A stretch of DNA of 64,000 nt from Saturnia japonica (Eukaryota; Arthropoda; Insecta; Lepidoptera; Saturniidae): the NCBI GenBank assembly GCA_033032175.1, contig CM065309.1, forward strand, positions 12,834,001 to 12,898,000, written 5' to 3'. Each line of letters starts with the position of its first letter. Position 1 is the first letter of the stretch. Positions 1 through 11,360 of the stretch are shown here, piece after piece. The position numbers were made by a program, and so were the translations under genes. The notes under the pieces were generated by a model. It was not told where the DNA came from and did not search any database. It saw only the letters and a list, made by a program, of their open reading frames with translations.

Positions 1-189
1 GCCCGCCTGGCTAGCTATCAACCGCAAGTTGAAAGAACCTATCCTATTTACCTAACCTATTGCTTATTGTTTTGCATTGAATTGCTGTTTAAGGTGTTTA
101 TTAATAAGAATTTAATAGAGACTGCGATACTCAATTTAATTCATAATAGTAGTATGGCGTAAATAATAATATGAGTAAATAATGAACAG
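1..189 (+). other. Intron of the Tgi/VGLL4 gene (5' part outside window)
   Basis: AT-rich non-coding sequence that ends in an AG at 188-189, just before an exon whose frame continues into the Tondu-domain exon. The earlier exons of the gene must lie upstream of this window. No repeat family was recognised here. Confidence 0.6.
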
Positions 190-315
190 GTGCACCACCA
201 GAATATCCAGGCAGTAAGCATGAAGTTCCTATAGACATGCGGCTACGAACCCGTCCGGCACCTCCGCCTTATATACGACCCTCAGTCATTACCAAAAACA
301 GCGATTCACCACCTG
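190..315 (+). CDS. Tgi: Tgi/VGLL4-like transcription cofactor, penultimate coding exon
   Basis: Internal exon of a Vestigial-like 4 / Tgi homologue. It starts after AG (188-189) in phase 1, reads 41 full codons and ends with a single G before a consensus donor (GTAAG at 316). That G plus GG at 1520-1521 forms a glycine codon, so the frame runs without a stop into the Tondu exon. The peptide is proline-rich (an APPEYPG start, then PIDMRLRTRPAPPPYIRP). It ends near a RPSVIT motif that human VGLL4 also carries upstream of its Tondu motifs. Family knowledge: Tgi/VGLL4 binds TEAD/Scalloped in the nucleus and opposes Yorkie/YAP output of the Hippo pathway. The exon structure is inferred from splice signals and frame; no transcript was available. 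Confidence 0.8.
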
Positions 316-1519
316 GTAAGCTTTTGAATATGATTTAAAGGATTTTCTTCAAATAATAAAATGCTTGTCACGGTGTTATATGACAATTATGCTCATTAAA
401 CCCTAGTTCACTGTCACTTGGGCCACGAGACATGTCTAATAGATAACCGTTGGAAATTCATTTTATTAGATCCACAATCTATTCTATTCAAAGTAATTGT
501 ATCGTGTTTCTTAGAGATATATTAAAAGTGTTTGTGTCACTATAAACTTTAATAAATTTAAAACGTCGAGTTGAAATCATAAAAATGATACTCGTTTCAA
601 GTTTTTATGTTTTCTATCAATGATAAAAATTATACGTAAAAATACTACATTATTCTGGATGCCTTATATACGACACCAAATTTATTTATTCCTCTAAATT
701 TTTGTATAAGATCTACTTAAAGATCTCTATACTTAATATTATAAAACTCAAGAGATTTTTTTTTGGTTTGTTTTAAACGCGCTAATCTCTGTATCTACCA
801 ATCAAATTTGAAACGTTCCTTTTGCGTTTTAGAGCCTATTTATTAAGAATAGGTTTTGGCCTATCCAACTTCTCGTTATAACCCTAACTAAGGAGCGTAG
901 CATTAACCGTCATGCAATATGGCAATTTATAGGCGAGTACGGCAAGTGAGAACAAATATTATAGACTAAACGGGTGCATTGGCGGCGGCGCGGTAGAGAG
1001 TTAGTCGAATAAATTTAACACGATTGAAACCGTGGGGCACAGCTAGTATTAATTAAGCCAACATTGATTTCAATATATATAATATTCCTAGTAGAACTAA
1101 TTACATAGCTGACTTAAACACACATATAAAGCAAAGACTATATTTTTGCAAATTATACTAAACTAGCGAACCCGTGCGAATATTTCGTATATTATAGAAT
1201 GTAAACGTTAGTTAATGTGGTTGTAGTTGAATGGCGCTTTGAATATGGGTATTTTCATTAGCATCAACAGATAGAATTCCTAAAGAAAACGTTTTTGTTT
1301 CTTTTATAACAAAAATATTATTATTAAACTGTTTGTGTATATGTATTGATCAATAGCGGGCAATATAAGCTTTAAAAAGATGTTTGAATCATTAATTTTG
1401 ATGATGAATTGTCGGAGATGTGACGTTACCAAGAAAAACACTTTTACATTATCTACATTTAGCGTGTTTTATCTACATTAAATAATAATAAATAAACGCT
1501 ATTGCTATTGCTATTGCAG
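316..1519 (+). other. Last intron of the Tgi/VGLL4 gene, containing a reverse-strand repeat
   Basis: Donor GTAAG at 316 and acceptor AG at 1518-1519; length 1,204 bp. Just before the acceptor there is a short GCTATT tandem run (about 1498-1516). The middle (about 835-1046) holds a reverse-orientation copy of dispersed family F, recognised by its end near GAAACCGTGGGGCACAGCTAG, a sequence that recurs at 21.5 kb and, on the other strand, at 18.5 and 63.4 kb. Confidence 0.7.
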
Positions 1520-1971
1520 GGTCAATGTCGATGTGTGATCCAGTGATTGACGAGCACTTCCGAAGATCTCTTGGCGATGACTACATGAACTTGTTTAAGA
1601 AAAACAACGAAGACTCACAGCCAGGACCTAAACCCAATACCAAGGACAGGGCCAGTAGTCCGATACTGTTCAAACTCGAAGAACCTCCGAAACCAGCTAA
1701 AATAATCGCCATGGAAGTCGACGACGCCAGCTTATCAGTAGACGATCATTTCGCTAAAGCGCTCGGCGATACTTGGAAAAAACTTCAAACATCAAGATTA
1801 AAAGACAATGAAAAACCAAATGCGAGTAGAGGCGGCGTCGACGACCACTTCAGTAAAGCGTTAGGAGACACGTGGAAACAAATACAATCATCCAAGCACA
1901 AATTAGAATCAGACAACGGGAAATCGAGAGATCAAACGAAAATTATCACAAGAAGCGGTGTGGTGATATAA
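1520..1971 (+). CDS. Tgi: Tgi/VGLL4-like Tondu-domain growth inhibitor, last coding exon
   Basis: Terminal coding exon; stop TAA at 1969-1971. Counting from the internal Met at 1525 (148 codons) there are three Tondu (TDU) motifs. TDU1, residues 4-17, reads CDPVIDEHFRRSLG and is nearly identical to the first TDU of human VGLL4. TDU2 (residues 72-88) and TDU3 (residues 105-121) both follow VDDHF.KALGDTWK, the pattern of the second human TDU. These short motifs dock on TEAD/Scalloped and compete with Yorkie/YAP, so the product should be a nuclear corepressor in Hippo signalling. TDU2 and TDU3 differ at most synonymous sites, so the duplication is old. The rest is low-complexity, charged and probably disordered. 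The Met at 1525 is not the likely start, because the exon joins 190-315 in frame. Identity as the VGLL4 class is firm; the symbol follows the Drosophila name. Confidence 0.93.
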
Positions 1972-2860
1972 TGTCAGTAGTTAAGTAGCAGGGTGGTTGA
2001 GTTTATGGTTCTTGTAAAATTTACGAGGTATTTTCACGATCATTCAGGTTGAGTGTCGTTAAATTCCCACTCGTTTAACATATAGAAAGCGATTATTTTA
2101 ATAATGGGCAAGAATCGAATGATGATCTTTGAAACTGTTTATTTTCGAATAATCCAGAATCCATGACAATTCTGTTACCTTCTTTTTAGGTTTTGGGTAA
2201 TATTTTTTGAGATGTTATTTAATTTTTTATGTATGTTATTACGATGTACGGTTAGTCAATTAGCAGTCACCAGTTACACACTGTAAGTTATATTACCTCA
2301 TTAAGAGCGCTTTTGCACAATTCACTAATAGATGTAAGTTAATACGCGTTGTAAATAATAGTCACTTTGAATTATAAGGATGTTCTGTAATTATTTTGAA
2401 AGGAAGGTTTTGAAAGGTTTTTGAATGGTTTTAGTAATATTTTAAATATATTGTTCCTCGTCTTAATTACATAATATAAATTTAAAACATCGAATACACC
2501 TTATTGTAGCCTAAATATCGAAGTATCCATCATCTCATCACAATATGTATATTTAGAAAATATACGTCAAATTATATTGGTAGAATGCATCCGGATAAAC
2601 CTTCGTTCCTTTTGTTCTTATCGGATTTTAAAACATATAAGTACTAATTGCAATGAATAATCTAACATCTGTGGTAATTTTCTCTTGTATACTATGCATA
2701 TTAAAGAGTTTTATAAATGTGTAAGTTATAGTAAAACTATTACGTCATTATCACAAACTGATGCGTGGACAGCGGGCTGTCTATCTTATATCATGCGGTA
2801 TATATAATTATTATTTTAGAATTAATTGTATGTAAATAAATATATCCTATTTATGCACTA
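1972..2860 (+). promoter_or_regulatory. Probable 3' UTR of the Tgi/VGLL4 gene with poly(A) signal
   Basis: AT-rich non-coding sequence directly after the stop codon. A canonical AATAAA lies at 2835-2840, with A/T-rich sequence after it. An ATTAAA variant near 2700 is an alternative. The true cleavage site cannot be set without transcripts. Confidence 0.4.
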
Positions 2861-2989
2861 AAAGATTAAGCATGACATCGAGGACAAGTAAATATACATA
2901 TTTAGTAGCTATGGAATTATTTGTTTTATTTTAACCCATTAGCGTCACACGATTTTATTAAAGTCAAAATAGGGATCCGAGACAATAGC

Positions 2990-3985
2990 GTCGGGTTCGG
3001 TACTAATTACTCTTCTCCCTTTTTACTGGATCAAATCAGAAATATGTTCAAAGATGAGACGCCTTAGAGACAGGGAATGGAACAGTCTGACGGATTTTAG
3101 ATAGGCCAGGGAATCACTATACTCTCCCAATCCCAAAATCTGTAAACTAATTTTACACACCAAATTGGTCAAACACCCAGGAGCTGCTTGGGCGAGATTA
3201 TGTTCGTAGCTTCCCAAATGCTGGTTTGGGTTCGACTATTGACCTCTTTCTCGAAATTGGATTTACCTAGCTGGATAGTTTGTCCCGAGAAAAACATAAT
3301 CATCAACAATTCCAAGCGTAATACATATAGTCTCTGATCTTTACAGGAGTTGGCACTACATAGACGTTTGACATGATCTTCGTCTTGTCCATGTTCAATC
3401 TAAGCCAAACTCGTTCAGAGGTTTTACTGAGGTCATCGAGCGTTGTACGTTTATATTGATGCCTAGTCCCTCCCAGTCAAGAACCTTAAAAAATTTCCTC
3501 AAATGCAGCGGTGAACTGTTTAGGGCGTGTCCTTATCTAACTCTCCGCTGCAACAGGATACGTTTCGAGGTCTGATCCTGCAGTCGGACTGACATAGTGG
3601 AGTTTTCATACAAACAGTTCGATGTACCGGTAGTCAACTTGGCACCGCTATAGAGACTGTATAGTCTACAAACGCTAAGCAAAGGAGCAAGTTATGCTCT
3701 TCGGTCTTCTGTATAACTTGCCGTAACGCGTGTATAAACAGCTTATAAACATGGCTCAAAAGTGAGATGGACCCATATTTTCCTCAATAGTGTATTGTCA
3801 CCCTTTCTGAAGAAGAGTATCGCCATACTTTTGTTCCAAGCCTGCGGCGTTTTACCTTCGTAGAAGACGGAACAAAGTTTTGAAGGGACCTAAGTACTGG
3901 TTTACTATCCGCCTTCAATAGTTTGGCTGTGATCCCGTCATCTCCGGGAGCTTTGTTGTTTGAGAGCCATACTGATTGGTTTTCT
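2990..3985 (-). pseudogene. Decayed RTE-clade non-LTR retrotransposon, reverse transcriptase remnant
   Basis: Read on the minus strand in three frames, this stretch gives ordered pieces of an RTE-type reverse transcriptase. They include a DDGITAKLLKAD-like block (near 3940), SISLLSHVYKLF (near 3750), QKTEEHNLLLCLAFVDYT (near 3690), and VDDYVFLGQTIQLGKSNFE (near 3260). Frameshifts, stops and small deletions break it throughout, and neither the endonuclease half nor a complete 3' end is present. The family normally encodes an endonuclease plus reverse transcriptase for target-primed insertion. This copy is dead. Two other 3' pieces of RTE elements occur at 6128-6265 and 43240-43690. Confidence 0.8.
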
Positions 3986-4109
3986 TACTTTGATATTGCC
4001 AATTTCTGTACATATAGTAACCAAATAGGTACAAATTATATTTTTATTTGTTCATTATTCCTACATGTTTATTGTTCGTGGCTAGCAATATATTACTAAA
4101 AATGTATAT

Positions 4110-4200
4110 TGATATAACAATCACGCGGCGGCGGGGCGGTAGCGGAGCGGTTGTGGCGCGATGGCGGCGCATCATCGGCGCCATCTACACGAGCACTTAG
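4110..4200 (-). repeat. GC-rich fragment of dispersed family F
   Basis: A short GCGGCGG-rich block in AT-rich DNA. It resembles the GC-rich internal part of the family F copies at 960-1010, 21490-21530 and 29620-29680. It is too short for a firm call. Confidence 0.3.
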
Positions 4201-5134
4201 TAATATTTAAATCAGATTTAAAATAGACAGTTGCATACATTTTGATAAAACTAAACTGAGTTTATTTTTTTAGTGTAAGTCGCCATTACTTTCAAAGGGA
4301 TTGCGAATTAACCACAAGATTATTGTAAATGTAGAAAGACTATAGAATCATCTTTCTGTAGCAATATTTCATAAACCGAAATAATCTTAATTATGATGAA
4401 GAAAATGAATTCTATAATTCATAAAATAAAAGAACTAAGGAGGGCTTGATTTAACAAACGGATAATAATAATTCCTCAAATGACTTCAAGGTAGGTTCTG
4501 AGTTAGGCAAGAGAGTGCGCCACTTGTCGCAGTGCGCAAGGTGTGAATAAAATTATTGTAGCCTTAGAGCGAGTAGGTAGGTCATTGCAGTGACTTGATT
4601 TTTCTTTGTAGATAAAAAGTACGCGTTTAAAGATACAATTTAGATTTCTAAATATCTATTTAATCATACTAGATAGATGGAATTTACTACTACTGCTAAA
4701 TCAAAACTCTGTCGATACAAATGTTACCTTTAAATACTTTTCTGTATTTTCTTTTTCATATATGTATGCTTCATGCAGATTACAATAATGACATCGTTAG
4801 TGTGGTTTTAATTAAAATAAACAAATTAATTTCTTTACAGAAAACCACCGTTAAATCTAATTCATTTACAAATTTGCAAATTTCTTAAATAATCTTGCAG
4901 TTGAATTTTAAAACCGTTATCCCCATCCAGTTGAGCTGAAATTTTAGATACCTACATGTTAAGTTTGGTTTTGGTTTGGATGACAATGCGTGGTTAGCTA
5001 AATGACGTCATTCTGAATCCAATATGGTTGACTGCCAAAGATGGCGAATCAGTTATTTTTATGCACCCCCATAATATGGACATCAAATGAAAGGGTTTGC
5101 TTAGAAGTGACTATCCTTACATTATACCATTATG

Positions 5135-5514
5135 TATACAATATGTATTGGAAACCCCGTCGGATCCGTGAAGGTATTATTAGGTATCGAGATTATATTC
5201 TGTTTATGTTATCTATCTCAGATTATAAATTAAAAAAATTACCACAAATAAAATGTAAAAAAAAAGAAGATAAATGAGGAAATTTACGTGGCATTACAGG
5301 CGGCGCAGCGCAGGGTACCGCCATATTACCATCAAACATACCGCTGCGCTGTTATCACGTTTTAAAAATTTGTTAAACTAAATATGTTAATTTTTAAATA
5401 GCAATAAATTTTAGTTTCATAATAAATAAAATTTTGATATTTCTTTTGGTAATGTCATTGGGGTACCTGTGTACCTTTTTTCTGATTCGACGGGGTTTTC
5501 AATACATATTGTAT
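5135..5514. mobile_element. 380-bp terminal-inverted-repeat element, copy 1
   Basis: The ends are inverted repeats of about 30 bp. The left end is TATACAATATGTATTGG followed by AAACCCCGTCGGA (5135-5163), and the right end (5485-5514) is its complement with few mismatches. The same unit recurs at 57551-57933 with the same ends and inside, including the block GGATCCGTGAAGGT and a conserved stretch with AGGCGGCG and TACCGCCATAT. It encodes no transposase, so it is probably a non-autonomous DNA element of a superfamily I could not assign. Copy 1 has stops in the frame that is open in copy 2. Confidence 0.7.
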
Positions 5515-6127
5515 AGGTAGTTTTATATAGAACCTCGATCGATCTGTTTCATTATATTATGAACCTATTTAAGTAAATAACATTTAACACAGCCGTTGCA
5601 TAAAGTTATTATTTTCATTTTAGTACAACTGAAATATTTATTAAATAAAAGCTTGTTTCTAAAAGTTTTTTTAAAATATTTTTTTATATATAATGCATTT
5701 ATCAATTCAGAGGTTTAGAACTTCCTACCAATTTTTTACATGCCCCAACAGGATAAACTTCCTGAAATCGTTTAATTTCAAAAAATCAATATCATTGAAG
5801 GCTTTGCTTCACGTCCTTTAGGGGTTAAAATGAAAAGAAAATTCTGATTTTAAATATTATGTTTTGAAATTTTCACAGTGACAGCCATTTTGCGGGATAC
5901 CATAATAATCAACTATAGGTACCCCACCACTTCTCACTTTCCGCCACTTTTCACTCAGTAACAAAGGCTTGTATGCGCCATTACGAAATGTATGCCAAAA
6001 TATATCATATCTTACATACTAGTATATCGCATATAAATAGGTAGTATAATTTTTCTTGCCGATCAATGTCAATAGCACTGGCAATGATAATGTTAGCAGT
6101 ATGAAACCGGAAAATAGTCCGTCGATA

Positions 6128-6265
6128 AATGGTTCGATCATAATGACAGCCGGAGGACGTCTACTGCTGGACATAGATCTTCCCCAAAGATCGCCACAAC
6201 AACCGGTTCTGTGCTGCTCGCATACAGCGGCTTCCCACAACCTTTACCAGGTGGTCGGACCACGT
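6128..6265 (-). pseudogene. RTE retrotransposon 3'-end fragment
   Basis: On the minus strand, split frames give DHLVKVVGSRCMRAAQNR and then LLWRSLGKIYVQQ. These match the last coding segment of RTE elements (compare DLVKISRNRSMRGEQGR.. in the copy at 43.3 kb). It is a dead fragment with an in-frame stop near its end. Confidence 0.65.
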
Positions 6266-6311
6266 TGCGTTTTCCGGTACTTGAAGAATAATGGTTACAA
6301 TATTTGTTGCA

Positions 6312-6450
6312 AAATTTGATAAGATAGCGATGCCCCACGGCTCCGCACGCGTTTTTTTACGCAGTAATTATTTTTCATCCCGTAATTTTATTTTTACTCA
6401 TATTATTGACAATGTATATAACTTATTAATTGAGGAATAACTTATTAAGT
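6312..6450 (+). repeat. Dispersed family A, 5' fragment
   Basis: Begins with GCCCCACGGCTCCGCACGCG and continues CAGTAATTATTTTTCATCCCGTAATTTTA-like, the shared start of at least seven copies here (12240, 51962, 52735, 55752, 59982 and others). Truncated to about 140 bp. Confidence 0.6.
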
Positions 6451-7174
6451 ATTTAGTGAGCGAGCGAGTTGAATAGAGTCGTGTCCAGAGCTGATGAGCG
6501 GGAGCATACCCCTGCCGTCCAGACGCCTTGCCTCATGACCCTTAATGTAGCGATGTGAGTGTTTTCTTTGAAAACTATCATACGCTTACTGATCGCGTTA
6601 GTGCTCAATTTGCGACCCCTTGTTATTTTTTGTTTTTAATAATGACTGATCGGAGTCCATCAATTTCTGTTACAATAGAATATGTTTTTAATCATCGTCC
6701 AGCACGGGAAATGGCGAAAAAATGACGGATGATGATTAAATTTCAGATATTTATTTTTTCTGTTTGATTTGTTCTATGTGAAATAATTGATAAAAATATG
6801 TTTCATAAATTATCACCTTTTTTCATGTTAACCAAGAATTTAAAACAACATTGAAATTTATCGACAGCAATAATTCTAATTAGGTCACATCACTATAGAA
6901 TTCCTAAACCATGCATTTAACTCGCGTGCTTACTTATACCTACATCTCGTCTTCAAAATCTTGTCATAATTGGTTGAATGTAATTATTAAAAAAATTACG
7001 ATGTAAGTAATTGATAATTCTTATAGCCCCCATCAATTATGGAAATAAAGAATTATTAAAATATAAATTCAGTGATTTCTAAAAGTTTTAAATAAGTTAA
7101 GTTTTAAATAAATTAGTCAAGTAAATATTTACATAAATTTATTAATTAGATAATTATCTATTAATTTATTATTT

Positions 7175-7335
7175 ACCAGGGCTTTACCTGCGGCTTCGTT
7201 CGCGTCATTGTTGAATCATAATTTATAATAATTAATTCATAATTAATAATATTCTATATTTTTTACTTTCTAGCTGAATTGCTAATTACCAATTTTCAGA
7301 GGTACCTTTAAAAACGACGGATTTTCATACAAATC
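7175..7335 (+). repeat. Dispersed family C tail (CGGCTTCGTTCGCGTC type)
   Basis: Shares GGCTT..TTCGCGTCATTGTTGA, TACTTTCTAGCTGAATTG and a TTTTCATACAAA block with 30358-30500. The CGACTTCG/GGCTTCG opener is typical of short dispersed lepidopteran repeats. No coding content. Confidence 0.5.
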
Positions 7336-10010
7336 TTACGTAGGGTCTTGTGTGTCGTACCTAGGGTCTGGTTAGCAACGTGGTATTTGGAAACTCGGAG
7401 GGGAATATCTGAAGCAGGAAAGGAATAAATCAAGATAAATAAACTTTCTTATACTATATAATAAAATAAATTAAATACACATTTCAATAATATATGTACA
7501 TAATTAAATACTCATAAAATCAAACACATATATAATATTGTTATATTCGATTTTATATGATAAGCAATAGACATACATTTTCGCGTGATGTACCCACCTC
7601 GCGCCAACTCGATATTTCTTCCCTCGTCTTGGTTACATTTAATAAATAATCATTTTCAAAATATTTATGACGTAGGCGTGCGGTGTATGATAAAAGATAT
7701 TTTTTTTATAAATTCTTTTAGTACATTAGAATATAAATTGTAAATATTGTAATGATTTAAATACTTTTCAAAATATAGTTACTTCTATTTTATTTAAAAT
7801 GTTATTATAGAAGTTAAATAGGACTTATCGTTACGACGTAAATACTTTAAAATGGTACATAACATGTATACCTACAGCTTATTTATGTAATTAACAAAAT
7901 CTTTAACACTTTGACTGATTTCAGTCTTTGAGCATGAACAAGTAAAGATCCATCTAGATAATAAAAATTATTTTACACTGGTTCATCAATTGATTACGTC
8001 AGTTCTGACGGAGTATTATTCTAAGGGAATCTTATTAGGAAAACCTTCATAAAATGAATGTTCAGTTGCTCAATCATCGTAGTTATCCACATTCAAGCAC
8101 TGAATTCGAATGGTGCTAGAGAATAAAACCACTCCACCCACGCACGCGAATTCAGTAGTCAAATCATGGGGCCGTCCGTGAATTCACGAGCATTCTTCAG
8201 ACTTCACCGCCGGGGCTTCGTTTTCATTCGTCGGCAAGTCAAATACTTAAGTACAATTGTGAAAAACTAATATCATCAAGTACAACTATGTAAAATAACT
8301 ATCTTCAATATCTCATACAATTAAATTAATTATTCTTAATGTCTATAATTATTATTTCACAATTTAAATGATCTATTTTCTGAGTAAACGCAAAAGATTT
8401 TGTACAAAATTAAATTTTTCACTAAATAACTATAACAGTAGGTACCTATATTATACCTACCTACCTATATTATATTAGTAGTAGGTACAAGTACAAAGTT
8501 GCAAATTGATTCTAACATTTAATTGATGCATCTCCGTTCCTCGTAGACATAGTCGCTTGCGGAATCCCAGAACCTTCTATGTATCTATAGCCAACACTCG
8601 CCCATCCACAGAATGTAGGTATAGAAGTATCAAGACTTAATTTGATATTTTCTCTCATTTTTTAGCTTCAACAAAGTTTCAAATTGAATCGCGTGAAGGC
8701 ATTAACAATCGAAAAATTTAAAAAATGCAGTAATGTAAGTAATTTTATGAAAATAATTATGTTCACTACTGAATTTAATAATCTTTATTTAAGTAACAAG
8801 TTATTTTACCCTGCCCGAATAACTTAGACAAAGCATAAACTCAACTTTAGTTAATAAAGTTACGACGAAACTTATCAAAGGCCTACATCTAGATCTAGAA
8901 CGAATTAGGAAAGTATTCTTCTTATTTTTATTCAATCCTGGCAAACCAGTCCTCTTCTAGGAATATTACTGCCATTTTCAGTTGCGTAGAAAATCTGAAT
9001 GCTGTTAAAAATACACAAATTAAATAAAGCACCTACAATTATGGATAGGACAGAAGGAAGACGAAGTTGAAAAATAAATAGTATTAATCAGTTATGTTAT
9101 CGTAATAATATTTATTGAAGAAGCGTTTACGGGCCTCATCCTTGATGGATATTGACATTTGACACGAGTCGTCCTGAGCGGCTACGACCGGCTACGAGGA
9201 ATGCTTTCATTATTTACGTAAAGGTGTACCTGGAAGACCGCGCGGGGCCACGTTGGGCGTATCGATCCGGTAACTTCCGCCTCACCGCGCCCCTCCAAGC
9301 GAGATAGCAACTGACTAAATATAAAAATAATTTAGTCGCACCTGCTTTATTTAATAACAATAAAATCTTTATTAAAAATATTACATTGATTAAATTCAGA
9401 GCCTCGATAGCACCCGACCTACAATTTAAATCGTTTGTGCGCAAAGGGTACGTTTAATTCAGAACCTTTGATTCGAGAAATGGCAAATTGAGTCAGTGGC
9501 GAACGTAATCGAGGAAAGCGCAAAAGGGATTTTGGTACAACGGTTTTGAAACAGATTGAGGCGCCAGGTCACCCTCATCACGATTTGACTTCATCTCTCT
9601 CATAAATATCTAATCTTAAACGCTTTTGTTTCTACGTTGTGAATGAAGATAATTACAAACTAATGTTTAATGAGAACATAATATGCATTAACAGGCGTGT
9701 AATCAGTCGTGTTTGGTAGTTGAATTCGAAGTTGAAATTGATTATTCATGAAAATTTTAATGTTAAAATACGACCAAAAAGAAAGCTAAGAATTCTTTTA
9801 GAATTTTTTGTCTTATTGCAGGGGTCAATATGGTTAATTAATTCGCTAAACGTGACCTGCCGTTCGAGGTCGGCAATGGCACCAATATCACTTTATGTAT
9901 TCTGGGTCCAAACTCTAGTATAGAGACAATTTTGTGATCTTATAGTCAAATTTCATATGTACATAATCTTAATAAGTTAGAATTACTAAGTTTAGTTTAT
10001 TATATATATT
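7336..10010. other. Gene-free AT-rich stretch
   Basis: No gene, RNA or named repeat could be supported. Notable points are a less AT-rich patch at 8090-8235 without coding pattern, a TAGGTACC/ACCTACC simple-repeat cluster at 8440-8490, and a GC-rich patch at 9215-9300 whose minus-strand open frame has no recognisable domain. Confidence 0.5.
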
Positions 10011-10011
10011 A

Positions 10012-10325
10012 AATACTAGCTGGTACCTGCGACTTCGTTTGCTTATTATTGGATATCACTATCTGTGAGCCAAATTTCATCTAAATCCGTTCATCCGTTT
10101 TTGCGTGATTGAGTAACAAAACTACAAACTTTCCATTTATTATATTTGTAGGACAATACTGGTTAAACTATGGAACTTTTACCCGGGATAAAAAGTACCC
10201 TATATGTTATTCCAGGTCATAGACTATCTATGTGTCAAATTTCATTGAGATCTGTTCAGCCGTTTTTGCGTGATTGAGTAACTAATATCCAAACATACAC
10301 ACTTTCACATTTTAATATAAAGCTC
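10012..10325 (+). repeat. Dispersed family C, double unit
   Basis: Starts CTAGCTGGTACCTGCGACTTCG and contains the phrases CAAATTTCATCTAAATCCGT and CCGTTTTTGCGTGATTGAG. A second related unit follows, with TTATTCCAGGTCATAGACTA. The same pair occurs at 61818-62405, where another element has jumped between the two units. Confidence 0.65.
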
Positions 10326-10354
10326 AAGAGATTGTTTGTTTGTCTGTTTGAACA

Positions 10355-10625
10355 CGCTGTTTGAGCTGTAACTTATTTATATAATAACATCCTATGACAC
10401 TAAAAAGCGGAGCAGTAACAATGAACGTCAAGTGATCTGGCAAGTTCTAGGCAAGTAAGGGAAGTAAGAACAATACTACAGGCTACACAGCAATTAAAAA
10501 GTCTCGGAACAAACTTAAGCATGGAATAGGTAGGTAAGTAGCTACATAGAGATTTACCTGCGAGGTAGGAACTTTCAAAAAACGATATCTTCAAATTCAC
10601 AACACACGCGGTAAACTGCAAGATG
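10355..10625 (-). repeat. Dispersed family F, diverged copy
   Basis: Shares AACGTCAAG.GATCTGGCAAG, GAAGTAAGAACAA and GGCTACACA blocks with the family F copies at 21340-21565 and 29455-29715. A 73-codon minus-strand open frame inside it is repeat-derived and is not called as a gene. Confidence 0.5.
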
Positions 10626-10909
10626 TTTTAGATGCTCTCATTCCAATGCAAGTAGAACACTGATGCTGAATGTTCAGGGATGGTTATTTAAGGCATAGAG
10701 GTGTTCCACACGAAAGGTCCAAGACAATTAGATAAACGCATCTCGTCGCGAGCTGCCGGCCTCTACACAAAGCCTGTAAGGGGATACTTCCTCTAACAAA
10801 GGTTTAAGTCGCTTCTAGGGACGTTCTAGTTCGTCGCTACGGTGAAAAGAGACTACTCTATAATGGTTACATATTATTTATTTTAAACGAACTAAATATT
10901 TATTTATTA

Positions 10910-11100
10910 CTAGCTGTGCCAGCGACTTCGTCTGCGTGGACTTCAGAATTGTATCTTTACTGGGTTAAAAAGTATCCTATATTTTAATCCGGGTAATAAA
11001 GGATCTGTGTGCCAAATTTCATCTCAATCCGTTTAGCCGTTTTTGCGTGAGAGTAACAAACAAACTTACTTTCGCATTTATAATATTATATTAGTAAGGA
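10910..11100 (+). repeat. Dispersed family C, short complete-looking copy
   Basis: Opens CTAGCTGTGCCAGCGACTTC and ends ACTTTCGCATTTATAATATT followed by TAGTAAGGA, the usual 5' and 3' limits of this family. About 190 bp, with no coding content. Confidence 0.65.
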
Positions 11101-11114
11101 TTATTTTAATTAAA

Positions 11115-11360
11115 ATTAGTACGGTAAAGTGACCAGATTGTATCTGTTGGTAAGCACGGTACAATCCAAAAATAATGGTGACCATCGAGAAATCACTCCA
11201 TCGCCGGGCATCGCTGTCGTTTCAGTACACAGGTTGATCCCGAAACGCAACAATCCAGTAGAGAGTCACTATGACGGGTTTATGACTATTCCACCGAACA
11301 CCATGGTGGTTGCGTTTCAGTCGGACACAACTTTCGTGTCCTACACACCCAATAAATAAT
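11115..11360 (+). repeat. Dispersed family H (GTAAGCACGGTACAATCC type)
   Basis: The opening (GGTAAGCACGGTACAATCCA..AATAATGGTGACC) recurs in diverged form at 24250-24305 and 60700-60830. A 76-codon plus-strand open frame covers it, but the recurrence suggests repeat rather than gene. No domain is visible in that frame. Confidence 0.4.

Noticed and set aside
9214..9444. Minus-strand open frame with an Arg-rich end as a gene
   Set aside because: GC-rich only over about 90 bp, no domain, no splice context that I could defend.
11129..11359. 76-codon open frame as a gene
   Set aside because: Its opening recurs in diverged form at 24250 and 60700, so it lies in a dispersed repeat. No domain.
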